This document shows positions 34,911-43,551 of a stretch of 64,000 nucleotides of DNA, piece by piece. The notes under the pieces were generated by a model. The model was not told the DNA's origin. It was given only the letters and a program-made list of their open reading frames with translations, and made no database searches. A program made the position numbers and the translations under genes. Position 1 is the stretch's first letter, and the number at the start of each line of letters is the position of its first letter. Source of the stretch: DATCYX01 sp963714425 (GTDB taxonomy: Bacteria > Chloroflexota > Anaerolineae > Anaerolineales > UBA4823); the NCBI GenBank assembly GCA_963714425.1, contig CAVQOI010000008.1, positions 372,001-436,000 of the forward strand, read 5' to 3'.

Positions 34911-36366
34911 TTCAGTTAGAACAAAAAGCATATTTTCAAGCCGTTTGCTGTGGACTATTTATGTCTCCTACCTGCTCGTGTGCGATGCGTACATGATTGT
35001 CCAGGCATTCAGGCTGGCCTTCTTTGTGCGTTTTGAGCTATCATTACCCTTCTTTGAGGAATTTGCTTTCAACTCCGTCCGTTTCTATTCTGGCCTTTCT
35101 ACAATTCTTGTACCTCTCTGGCTGATTATCTTTGCTAGCTTCGGACTTTATAGAAAACAGAATCTCCTAGGCGGTGTGGATGAATACCAAATAGTTGGAC
35201 GCTCTACGACGATAGGCATGCTACTGTTGATAGTGTTTGGCTTTCTAGAACCTGCATTCATCATCGCTCGTGGTTGGGTATTGCTCGCTTGGTGCTTCTC
35301 ATTTCTATTCGTAGCTTTTGGACGTTTTTTACTCCGACGTGGGATTTATCTCCTACGCAGGCGCGGTTACTTTGTGTCACCTGCTGTAATAGTTGGCGCA
35401 AACGAGGAGGGGTTATCCCTCGCGCATCAATTAATGGCGTGGCGAACATCTGGACTAGTACTGGTAGGCTTTATCGATAAGAAAATCAAGGCGGGAACGA
35501 CATTGGTAGATGGCTTAACAGTCCTGGGTACGGTAGAAAAACTGGATGAGATTATTGAGAAATACGGGGTGGAGGAGCTGATCCTCGCTTCAAGCGCGAT
35601 CTCGACCCATGACAAGCTTGTAGATATATTCCAACGCTATGGGGTGGATAGCGATGTAAACGTACGTATGTCTTCCGGATTGTATGAAATCCTCACAACC
35701 GGTTTGACTGTGAAGGAATTCGCGTATGTTCCGCTTGTCGGTGTGAATAAAGTACGCCTGACTGGGATCAATATCGTGGTGAAAACGATTTTTGATTATT
35801 GCATCGCAATTCCGGTTTCGATCTTAAGTCTCCCGCTTCTATCGATAATTTCATTATTAATTAAGCTCGACTCTCCGGGACCGGTAATTTATCGGCGGCG
35901 CGTCATGGGTGTGAATGGTAAAGAATTTAATGCTTTGAAATTCAGAACAATGCGAATTGATGGGGAAGAGATTCTTTCCTCCAGCCCTGAATTGCGAGAG
36001 GAGCTGGCGACAAATCACAAGATTAAAAACGATCCACGTGTGACTCGAGTTGGATTGATACTAAGAAAGCTTAGCCTGGATGAGCTTCCCCAACTTTACA
36101 ATGTGATAGCTGGGCAGATGTCGCTGGTTGGCCCACGCATGATTTCGCCCAGGGAAATGAAAAAATATCACCAGTGGGGGATTAATCTGCTCACTGTGAA
36201 GCCTGGCATTACGGGTTTATGGCAGGTGAGTGGCAGATCTGATATCGGCTATGAGGAGCGAGTCCGCCTCGATATGCACTATATACGCAACTGGAGTATC
36301 TGGCTTGACCTGCAATTACTTTGGCGAACCATTCCAGTAGTACTTTTGGCCCACGGAGCATATTAG
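34855..36366 (+). CDS. Polyprenyl-phosphate hexose-1-phosphate transferase (WbaP/WcaJ-like)
   Basis: The priming enzyme that moves a sugar phosphate from a nucleotide sugar to undecaprenyl phosphate. 503 residues: an N-terminal region with about five membrane spans, a central Rossmann-like CoA-binding-type domain (VIVGANEEGLSLAHQL), and the C-terminal bacterial sugar transferase domain with KLDSPGPVIYRRR, ALKFRTM, SLDELPQLYNVI and KPGITGLWQVSGR. All key residues of the domain look intact. The first codons lie inside the upstream gene; a later start would shorten only the variable N-terminus. Confidence 0.9.
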   Translation: MKSSIPRQKSVDHESVQVDSVRTKSIFSSRLLWTIYVSYLLVCDAYMIVQAFRLAFFVRFELSLPFFEEFAFNSVRFYSGLSTILVPLWLIIFASFGLYRKQNLLGGVDEYQIVGRSTTIGMLLLIVFGFLEPAFIIARGWVLLAWCFSFLFVAFGRFLLRRGIYLLRRRGYFVSPAVIVGANEEGLSLAHQLMAWRTSGLVLVGFIDKKIKAGTTLVDGLTVLGTVEKLDEIIEKYGVEELILASSAISTHDKLVDIFQRYGVDSDVNVRMSSGLYEILTTGLTVKEFAYVPLVGVNKVRLTGINIVVKTIFDYCIAIPVSILSLPLLSIISLLIKLDSPGPVIYRRRVMGVNGKEFNALKFRTMRIDGEEILSSSPELREELATNHKIKNDPRVTRVGLILRKLSLDELPQLYNVIAGQMSLVGPRMISPREMKKYHQWGINLLTVKPGITGLWQVSGRSDIGYEERVRLDMHYIRNWSIWLDLQLLWRTIPVVLLAHGAY

Positions 36367-36396
36367 AATTAACAATAAAATCGAATTATTCTGGAT

Positions 36397-36418
36397 CCTG
36401 GTCCCGACACCAGGTTTT
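36397..36418 (+). terminator. Weak terminator or attenuator hairpin
   Basis: CCTGGT (36397-36402) pairs with ACCAGG (36409-36414) across a 6-nt loop and is followed by TTTT. The short stem and short T-run suggest partial termination between the sugar transferase and the epimerase. Confidence 0.35.
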
Positions 36419-36432
36419 CAATGGAGGTATTT

Positions 36433-37368
36433 TTGAAAAAGGTATTAGTTACCGGTGGCGCTGGGTTTATTGGCTCGCATGTTGTTGATGCTTATATTCA
36501 GCACGGCTTTGAAGTTGTCATTGTTGATGATCTCTCAACTGGACGAGCAAAAAACTTAAACCCTGCAGCAAAGTTTTATAAGACGGATATTCGGGATGAG
36601 GAGATTTTTGAAATATTCGAGCGTGAACGTCCAAATTATGTCAATCACCACGCTGCACAAATGGATGTACGCCGCTCGGTTATGGAGCCAATATTTGATG
36701 CACACGTGAACATCCTTGGCTCGATTAATTTGATCGAGAGCGCCCGGAAATTTGGGGTGGAGCGCATAATATATATATCAACCGGCGGTGCAGTTTATGG
36801 TGAGCCAGAATATCTGCCGTGTGATGAGGCTCATCCGATTAATCCGATTTGCCAGTATGGCGCAAGTAAACACACAGTCGAACATTACTTATATATGTAT
36901 CAAGTTAATTATGGCTTGGATTACACAGTTCTACGTTACCCCAACGTATATGGTCCACGCCAAGATCCTCATGGCGAAGCTGGGGTTGTTGCGATCTTTT
37001 CCGGGCAAATGCTTAGCAAAGACCAGGTTGTAATTAATGGAGATGGTGAACAGGAACGAGATTTTGTCTTCGTGGATGACTGCGCCCGAGCAAACGTGAT
37101 GGCGACACAAGCTGCCAATGGATACGGGATTTTAAACCTTGGAAGCGGGCGCGGTACGACCGTTAATGAGATATTCCATCTATTACGCCACATTTCCGGT
37201 TACTCGCTTGATGCTCAGTATGGACCACCTAAATTGGGGGAGACTCGAAAAATATATTTGGATTCGAGTAAAGCCCTTGATGAGCTAGGCTGGCAGCCGC
37301 TCATTCGGTTAGAAGAAGGGCTCAGGAAAACAGTTGATTATTTCGCCCAAGTGGAGAGGCCAGCGTGA
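36433..37368 (+). CDS. NAD-dependent sugar epimerase (GalE-like)
   Basis: Extended short-chain dehydrogenase of 311 residues. VTGGAGFIGSH binds NAD, and STGGAVYG plus YGASK supply Ser/Thr and Y-x3-K. A TTG start at 36433 is favoured because a perfect GGAGG (36423-36427) sits six bases before it; the in-frame ATG at 36421 would place GGAGG inside the coding sequence. The protein closely resembles UDP-glucose 4-epimerases of the DDLSTG type. It overlaps the GHMP kinase by 4 nt, a pairing found in heptose and rare-sugar pathways. Confidence 0.85.
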   Translation: MKKVLVTGGAGFIGSHVVDAYIQHGFEVVIVDDLSTGRAKNLNPAAKFYKTDIRDEEIFEIFERERPNYVNHHAAQMDVRRSVMEPIFDAHVNILGSINLIESARKFGVERIIYISTGGAVYGEPEYLPCDEAHPINPICQYGASKHTVEHYLYMYQVNYGLDYTVLRYPNVYGPRQDPHGEAGVVAIFSGQMLSKDQVVINGDGEQERDFVFVDDCARANVMATQAANGYGILNLGSGRGTTVNEIFHLLRHISGYSLDAQYGPPKLGETRKIYLDSSKALDELGWQPLIRLEEGLRKTVDYFAQVERPA

Positions 37369-38345
37369 TCATTGTCCAGACCCCCCTCAGAGTGAGCTTC
37401 TTTGGAGGTGGAACCGATTTCCCCGAATTTTACTGTGCAGAAGGTGGCGCGGTGCTCTCCTCTGCTATTGACAAATATATATTTGTAACCGTTAAGAAAC
37501 GCTTCGATCGACTGTTGCGTGTCGGCTATACCAAGCAAGAGATGGTGGGCAGCATCGAAGAACTAAAGCATGAGCTCATCCGGGAAGCATTGCGAAAAAC
37601 CGGGGTATGGGATGGTGTAGAGATTACTACGATGGGCGATATCCCTTCCGCAGGATCGGGGCTTGGGTCTTCGAGCACGGTCACAGTGGGAGCCTTACAC
37701 GCTTTATACACCCTATTAGGCGAGATTGTCCCGGCCGAGAGGCTGGCGAAAGAAGCCTGTAATATCGAGATCGATATCCTGCATAAACCCATCGGTGTCC
37801 AGGATCAATATATCGCAGCACACGGAGGATTGAGATTCCTCGAATTCTTGCCGGATGGCCGTGTTGCAATCAAGAAACTAAAGCTCAATATCGAGACAAA
37901 AAGGCGGCTGAATGATAACCTGATGTTGTTTTTTACCGGAATCACGCGAAAATCTGGCAATATCCTCGAAGAACAGAAGAGAAATATCGATGACAGGCTG
38001 GTCGTTCTCAGAAAGCTCAAGGACATGGCTTATGATGCTCGTTACGAGCTAGAGTCAGGCAATGTAGACGCCATTGGAGATTTGCTTCATCAGAGCTGGG
38101 AATTGAAGAAAACGTTAGCCACCCGGATTTCCAATAAGTCTATTGATAAACATTATTCCGCTGCGCGAGCGGCTGGTGCATTGGGAGGAAAAATTACTGG
38201 CGCAGGAGGTGGTGGTTTCTTGTTATTGTACTGCCCTTATGAGAAACAGGATTGCGTACGTTCAGCGCTCAATGGTTTGCAAGAATTACCCTTCGGACTG
38301 GAGAATGATGGTAGTAAAGTTATATTCAACTATAAGCGCGAATAA
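37365..38345 (+). CDS. GHMP family sugar kinase (heptose-7-phosphate kinase-like)
   Basis: A 326-residue kinase. PLRVSFFGGGTDFPEFY is the substrate-binding start shared with HddA and LmbP, PSAGSGLGSSS is the ATP-binding motif 2, and KITGAGGGGFLLLY the C-terminal motif 3. It probably phosphorylates the anomeric position of a sugar (D-glycero-D-manno-heptose 7-phosphate in HddA), but the exact sugar is unknown, as no heptose isomerase (GmhA) or adenylyl-/guanylyltransferase is seen. The GTG start overlaps the upstream stop. Confidence 0.85.
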   Translation: MIIVQTPLRVSFFGGGTDFPEFYCAEGGAVLSSAIDKYIFVTVKKRFDRLLRVGYTKQEMVGSIEELKHELIREALRKTGVWDGVEITTMGDIPSAGSGLGSSSTVTVGALHALYTLLGEIVPAERLAKEACNIEIDILHKPIGVQDQYIAAHGGLRFLEFLPDGRVAIKKLKLNIETKRRLNDNLMLFFTGITRKSGNILEEQKRNIDDRLVVLRKLKDMAYDARYELESGNVDAIGDLLHQSWELKKTLATRISNKSIDKHYSAARAAGALGGKITGAGGGGFLLLYCPYEKQDCVRSALNGLQELPFGLENDGSKVIFNYKRE

Positions 38346-39246
38346 TAGCGAGCTTGGGCATTTCCCCCCAACACGTTAGTCGACCACCCTAGAAAGCGAT
38401 TGGCATGACGGGATATTTGCTGTATCCCTCTCAATTACAATATTCCGGGCAAGCGAGTTTACCAGTCGGAAGGTTGCAACAACAAGGCATTTGAGGCTAA
38501 GGAAGGGGGGAAACCGCCCAATTAGTGGATTTCACCTTCCAGGTCCTCAGCCAGGACGTAAAATAATCGAGAGTTCTCGCCATGTGTTGGCGACGGTTAT
38601 CACGCTCCTTCTTCGAGTAGAAATTGAGAATAACTAGAGACTAGGAGTAAGGGTGTAAGAATATTTCTTAGCAATCTCCAAACTACGATTTGCACGCTCG
38701 ATAGAATTATCTTTCACCACTGGTGCACAGCGCGCATAAGAATCCCTCGACGTGTTCTCGAAGCTCTGGCATGAACTCCCAGATTGAGTGGATTTGTCCG
38801 ATTTATGCAAACGAGTGTTAGAATTGACTTTGAGCGCATTAGCGCCTCAAGAGGGACGAGAGACGTGATCCACGAGCGGTTAGGTCCCGCCATTGGTGCA
38901 ATGACGAATCTGGATGACATTTTACCGAAAGTGCAAAAGAATTACGATGTTATAGTACAGCAAGGCATGGCTGGTTGGGTTCTTCAAAAATAGAAGGCAA
39001 CGCATATTTCCAAAACACGGGATGCCCCACGCTGGCTTACTCTCCCCTTGGGAGGAGCCGAGTGGCTTGGTATGAGCCGTTATGGGTGTCTCGCTGATGC
39101 AAGATGACCGTCCTGTTGGGGTACGTACGTTGGTCGGATGTCAACTTGAAATAATTTTAGAAGACGACATCTTATCGTTTTTGGCATTAGCCTGATTTAT
39201 TACATTGGGAAATAATTCTATTTAGTTGGAAAGAAATGGGGAGTCT
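38346..39246. other. 900-nt gap with decayed coding fragments
   Basis: No intact gene. Plus strand 38784-38993 holds a 69-codon frame ending in V-Q-K-N-Y-D-V-I-V-Q-Q-G-M-A-G-W with a coding look but no recognised family. On the minus strand around 38790-38510, pieces in different frames (for example S-I-E-R-A-N-R-S-L-E-I-A-K-K-Y and Y-S-K-K-E-R-D-N-R-R-Q) look like one frameshifted, broken gene. No terminal inverted repeats were found. It separates the sugar genes from the copolymerase and probably carries the copolymerase promoter, which I could not place. Confidence 0.4.
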
Positions 39247-40890
39247 ATGGAACTTAAAACGTATATTGTCCCGTTGCTAAAGTGGTGGTGGTTGCTAATG
39301 ATTGCCACAATCGTAGCATCCGCCTCAAGTTTTTTAGTAACACAGCAATTGCCACCGGTCTATAATTCGCGTACTACGCTCGTGATTGGTCGAGCTGTCT
39401 ATGCATCCAACCCTCAGGGGAATGATTTTTTTCTAAATCAGCAATTAGCTACCTTTTATGCAGAAGTTGGGCAGCGTGATCCAGTGCGCGTGGGAACACA
39501 ACAAGCCTTGGGGTTGAGCAGGCTCCCTGAATTCGTTATCCAGGCGTTGCCGGATTCCTCGTTGATTGAAATTGTTGTAACCGACACAGACCCCGTTCGA
39601 GCACAAGCTGTTGCAAACGAGTTGGCTCAACAGCTCATAAAGCAAACCCCAGCCAATGATCAGAATCAAGAGCGCGTGGGATTCATCGAGGAGCAACTTG
39701 GGCTGTTAGAGGCACGGATCGTCGAAACACAAGATGAAATCGAGGCTAAAAAAGCTGATCTGGCAGGATTGTTCAGCGCCCGCCAAATCTCGGACGCGAA
39801 TCGAGATATCACATCTCTTGAAAACAAGCTGGGTGATCTCCAGAAGAATTACTCCGACCTGCTCTCGAACTCTGACCGGGGGGCAATTAACACGATTAAT
39901 GTCATTGAGGCAGCAAGCTTGCCAACGAGACCGGTTGGTCCAAATCGAGTCGTGAATGTACTGTTGGCAGGTGTGATCGCATTGACCGTTGCCGCAGGAG
40001 CGGCATATCTGCTTGAGTACCTGGACGATACGATTAAGACGCCTGAAGACATCAGCCGTGTGTCTGATGTGCCGATTGTCGGTTATATCACTGAATTCGG
40101 CAAGGATAATAAAGATGGTTCGATCGTGGCAAAGAATCCTAGATCTGCGATCTCTGAAGCATTTCGATCACTTCGCACCGATTTGGAGTTCTCGAGTGTG
40201 GATAAACCCTTGCGGACAATCCTTGTTACCAGCCCGAGCATCGCTGCTGGAAAAACGACCATCGCAGTAAATTTGGCAACGGTCATGGCGCAAGGTGGTA
40301 AGAAAGTTGTTCTTGTAGAAGCAGACCTGCGCAAACCCAGTATCCATCGTTTTTTGGGAATATCCAACACCAAGGGAATTAGCGATGTTTTTCGTGGGAG
40401 CCTGGATATCTATAACGCCACAGTAAATTGGGAAGATGGCAATTTTTTTGCAATTACCAGCGGCGACTTACCTCCTAATCCCGCCGAGCTACTCGGATCT
40501 AAGAGGATGGATCAAATCCTTGAAGGTCTGGAACGAGTAGCTGATATTGTGATCGTGGACGGCCCTCCATTCCTGGTCACTGATGCAGCGATTCTGGCCT
40601 CAAAGGTGGATGGCGTATTGCTTGTTATTCGGCACGGTAGAACCCGCCGACAGGAAGTTGCAGCAGCTATGAAACAGCTCAAACGCTCCGATGCCCGAGT
40701 CTTGGGGGCTGTCATGAACGGAATTCCGCGTGCTTCTGAGGACTATTTTGGGTTGTATCGTTACTACCACCGCTACTACGGTGTTGAGGAGATGGAAGGC
40801 AAGGTCGGAAGCGAACAACCACCCAAAACCAATGGGTTCATGCGACGCAGAGAAAAAAGCCCTAGCAATCTCAAAAAATCGGAAGGGTGA
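39247..40890 (+). CDS. Wzz-type polysaccharide copolymerase fused to a BY-kinase (Wzc/CpsCD-like)
   Basis: A 547-residue membrane protein controlling polysaccharide length and export. N-terminal Wzz domain (ELKTYIVPLLKWWWLLMIATIVA as TM1), a periplasmic-side region with coiled coil (near 145-205), the P-V-G-P-N-R-V TM2 entry, then a cytoplasmic tyrosine autokinase with Walker A ITSP-type loop S-I-A-A-G-K-T-T, Walker A' VVLVEADLRKP, Walker B VIVDGPP, and a C-terminal Tyr cluster YFGLYRYYHRYYG. Start: the ATG at 39247, with GGGGAG seven bases upstream; a TTG at 39226 would be unsupported. It is followed directly by a strong terminator, so it ends the cluster. Confidence 0.92.
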   Translation: MELKTYIVPLLKWWWLLMIATIVASASSFLVTQQLPPVYNSRTTLVIGRAVYASNPQGNDFFLNQQLATFYAEVGQRDPVRVGTQQALGLSRLPEFVIQALPDSSLIEIVVTDTDPVRAQAVANELAQQLIKQTPANDQNQERVGFIEEQLGLLEARIVETQDEIEAKKADLAGLFSARQISDANRDITSLENKLGDLQKNYSDLLSNSDRGAINTINVIEAASLPTRPVGPNRVVNVLLAGVIALTVAAGAAYLLEYLDDTIKTPEDISRVSDVPIVGYITEFGKDNKDGSIVAKNPRSAISEAFRSLRTDLEFSSVDKPLRTILVTSPSIAAGKTTIAVNLATVMAQGGKKVVLVEADLRKPSIHRFLGISNTKGISDVFRGSLDIYNATVNWEDGNFFAITSGDLPPNPAELLGSKRMDQILEGLERVADIVIVDGPPFLVTDAAILASKVDGVLLVIRHGRTRRQEVAAAMKQLKRSDARVLGAVMNGIPRASEDYFGLYRYYHRYYGVEEMEGKVGSEQPPKTNGFMRRREKSPSNLKKSEG

Positions 40891-40921
40891 TCCCCTTACT
40901 AAGAGGGAATTATCTAAGAGT

Positions 40922-40959
40922 AAAACCACCTCGAGCTTATCTCGGGGTGGTTTTGTTTT
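40922..40959 (+). terminator. Strong intrinsic terminator of the polysaccharide cluster
   Basis: A 14-bp stem (AAAACCACCTCGAG with CTCGGGGTGGTTTT, one G-U pair) around a 5-nt loop (40936-40940), followed by TTTTGTTTT. It lies 31 nt after the copolymerase stop. The A/T-rich base also allows termination from the other direction. Confidence 0.9.
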
Positions 40960-41037
40960 GTACTAGTAGAGCTATCCAATTAAACTTCATTTTGTTAACA
41001 AAATATTATGCATGAATAACCTATTTATAAAAATAGA

Positions 41038-41066
41038 TTGCTCATTCTTCATTCTGACTTTATAAT
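41038..41066 (+). promoter_or_regulatory. Sigma70-type promoter of the secreted CBM9/DNRLRE gene
   Basis: TTGCTC (41038-41043) and TATAAT (41061-41066) are separated by 17 nt, and the -10 is consensus. It ends 35 nt before the start codon at 41102. Confidence 0.55.
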
Positions 41067-41101
41067 CTTGTCGCGATATTCTTCTGCAAAGAGCTTGACC
41101 T

Positions 41102-42659
41102 ATGGACAAAAATCCGATAAATTCCAGGCGCACATATAGAGTGTTATTCATCTCAACTGTAACCGCTCTGTTATTCTCTGCAATCAATCCGCCGATTATT
41201 TTGGGATCCACATATTCACCCGGAGTAAATTCCTCGCAATTGCACACAGTAATTCCGCCACAAGTCATCGGCGATACAGTTCCTGCTTCTCAACCAGTAA
41301 CAATTGCAACAGAAACGACGCAGGTTTTCTTTCCGGGGTTGTTTTTAGACAGCCCCGTGATGAATGGACTGCAACTGAATATCCCTCAACTCGACGGAAA
41401 TCTTGGACAGCGTATGCGTGAAGCAGGAATATTCTGGTTTGGAAAAGTTACCCCTACTGAAAATTACGCGGATGTGAGGGTAAGCTATAACACGCAGTCG
41501 CTATTGATTGCAGTTGCCGTTTTTGACCGACTATTGTGGGCAGATACTACTCCCACAATGGCTGAGCTTACAGAATGGGATGCGGTTAGTGTGTATCTCT
41601 CGACCGACCCTCGTCAAGGCACCTATCCGGACGAGGATGATTATAAGTTTGTCGTGCAGGTTAACCGGCTTGATCCTCAAGCGATAAATTCGAGGGCATT
41701 TTTTCAAGGGGATGGGAGCGGATGGCAAAGCGTTGATCTGAGTGTTTCTACGACGGTGGGTTTCCGCAGTTCCACACCTCCATTCTTCAATGATCAGTCC
41801 GATGATCATGGCTGGATGATGACTCTGGAAGTTCCTTTCGCTGAATTGGGATTATCTGGCGCACCACCGCAGGGTTCCAGATGGCGCCTGGCAGCCAGGA
41901 TACACGATAGAGACGATGCTCATGGAACGCCTATCGCCGACAAAGTATGGCCAGTTTATGCGGACGAAGGGAATCCTTCCAGCTGGGGAACCGTTAATTA
42001 TGGTTTGCCAACTTATTCACCCCCAGTGCATATAGGAGAAACTGAATTGACAATCCGGCATCGAGTTGACGGTGTACAGGTTGTAGATGGAATGGTTGGT
42101 GGAAATTCAACCTGTGGGCAAAACCTGCATTTTTGGACACAATGGGGCTTTGCAAATTATTCCGGAGCCACTCAGGTGAACGTGCAAAACCAATGGGATG
42201 TAGCAGACCAGCCTTGTTTCTCGAAGTACTACATAAAGATGCCGCTTGACCAAATCCCTCCGGGGAAAGTGATCATTTCGTCAACCCTTACATTGTTCCA
42301 TTTTGGTAATTCTTTTCCCCGAAGAAGCTCTTCCGTCGATGATCCAGGTATTCACAATCGATCAGGAGTGGCAAGAAGCCAGCCTCAACTGGAATAATGC
42401 TCCCGAGATGCTAGAGAACATCAGTCGTAAGCGTGTAGAGCCATTATTGTCGTATCCCGGTGAGCCTGGAGTGCCGATTACCTGGGATGTCAGCCTGGCA
42501 GTTGCCCGTGCATATCAATCCGCACAGCCGCTGAATTTGGTTTTCTATGACGCGGATACAGCCATGCATAGTGGAAAATATTTCCATTCGTCAGATGTGG
42601 ATGACTATATTGTCGCTTCTCGCCCCTTGCTTCATGTCATCTGGGGGAACTATCCATAA
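41102..42659 (+). pseudogene. Secreted CBM9-like/DNRLRE-domain protein with a frameshift
   Basis: The first frame (41102-42397) begins with a signal anchor (LFISTVTALLFSAI), then a CBM9/DOMON-like beta domain (DGNLGQRMREAGIFWFGKV to WRLAARIHDRDDAHGT), then the start of a DNRLRE domain (KVIISSTLTLFHFGNS). The homology continues in the +1 frame from about 42320 to 42659 (SMIQVFTIDQEWQEASLNWNNAP to LHVIWGNYP). One extra base, most likely in the TTTTCCCC run at 42317-42324, joins both halves into one protein of about 518 residues. As read, the frame runs into 24 unrelated codons and stops. Either a recent inactivation or a sequencing error. The intact form would be an exported cell-surface or glycan-binding protein. 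Confidence 0.75.
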
Positions 42660-42747
42660 TTATTGATTAAAGTATCACATGCTATACTCAAAGTGTGGGG
42701 ACATCAGAGAATATAAATGTTGGTTTCTCGGAATATAATAGGGGGTG

Positions 42748-43551
42748 ATGAGCAGGTTTGGGTGGAACAGATCGAGAATTTGGCTCGTTTTAGGGCTTTG
42801 CCTATTAATTGGGGGCGGAAGCTATTATTTCTTTTTCCAATCGGGCTCAACACAGAACGAATTAACCGACTTGAGGCAAGACCAGTTTGCCCAGGAGCGG
42901 GAAATAATGGTGCTCAATACCATCGAGACCCGAGGTGTAACAGATACTGCTGTGCTCTCTGCGATGCGGGCCGTCCCCCGCCATGAATTTGTCCCTGAAG
43001 AATTGATTTCTCGCGCATATGATGATAACCCGTTACCGATTGGCTATGGTCAGACCATCTCGCAGCCTTATATCGTCGCCTGGATGACAGAGCAACTAGA
43101 CTTGGAAGCAGGGGATAAAGTCTTGGAAATTGGAACAGGTTCGGGCTACCAGGCGGCAGTGCTGGCCGAATACGGGGATTTGGAGATATATACGATTGAG
43201 ATTATCCCCGAATTGGCTAGGCGCGCTGGCGAAACCTTAGAACAGCTGGGATATTCTCAGGTGCAAATCATGCAAGGAGATGGCTACTATGGTTGGCCTG
43301 AATATGCTCCCTACGATGCCATCATCGTAACTGCGGCACCTGATCACCTGCCGTCACCGCTGGTAGCGCAGTTAACCGAGGATGGTGTGCTGGTTGTTCC
43401 GATTGGCCCCCCTGGATTTTGGCAATCTTTATGGAAATTCGAATTCGATCAGGGAGCATTGAAGGGCTACAATCTCGGCAGTGTGGCCTTCGTACCATTT
43501 ACAGGGGAGGGGGTTGAGAATGCAAGTGAAACCCCATTCTCTGGCCCATGA
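42748..43551 (+). CDS. pcm: Membrane-anchored protein-L-isoaspartate O-methyltransferase
   Basis: Repairs isoaspartyl residues in damaged proteins using S-adenosylmethionine. The catalytic domain shows the PCMT pattern: AMRAVPRHEFVPE, YGQTISQPYIVAWMTE, then SAM motif I VLEIGTGSGYQAAVLAE. It carries an extra N-terminal anchor (RIWLVLGLCLLIGGGSYYFFF) not present in cytosolic PCMT, so the enzyme probably acts at the outer face of the membrane. ATG 42748 has GGGGG before it; a GTG one codon earlier is less likely. The 3' end overlaps the convergent gene at 43499 by 53 nt. Confidence 0.88.
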   Translation: MSRFGWNRSRIWLVLGLCLLIGGGSYYFFFQSGSTQNELTDLRQDQFAQEREIMVLNTIETRGVTDTAVLSAMRAVPRHEFVPEELISRAYDDNPLPIGYGQTISQPYIVAWMTEQLDLEAGDKVLEIGTGSGYQAAVLAEYGDLEIYTIEIIPELARRAGETLEQLGYSQVQIMQGDGYYGWPEYAPYDAIIVTAAPDHLPSPLVAQLTEDGVLVVPIGPPGFWQSLWKFEFDQGALKGYNLGSVAFVPFTGEGVENASETPFSGP

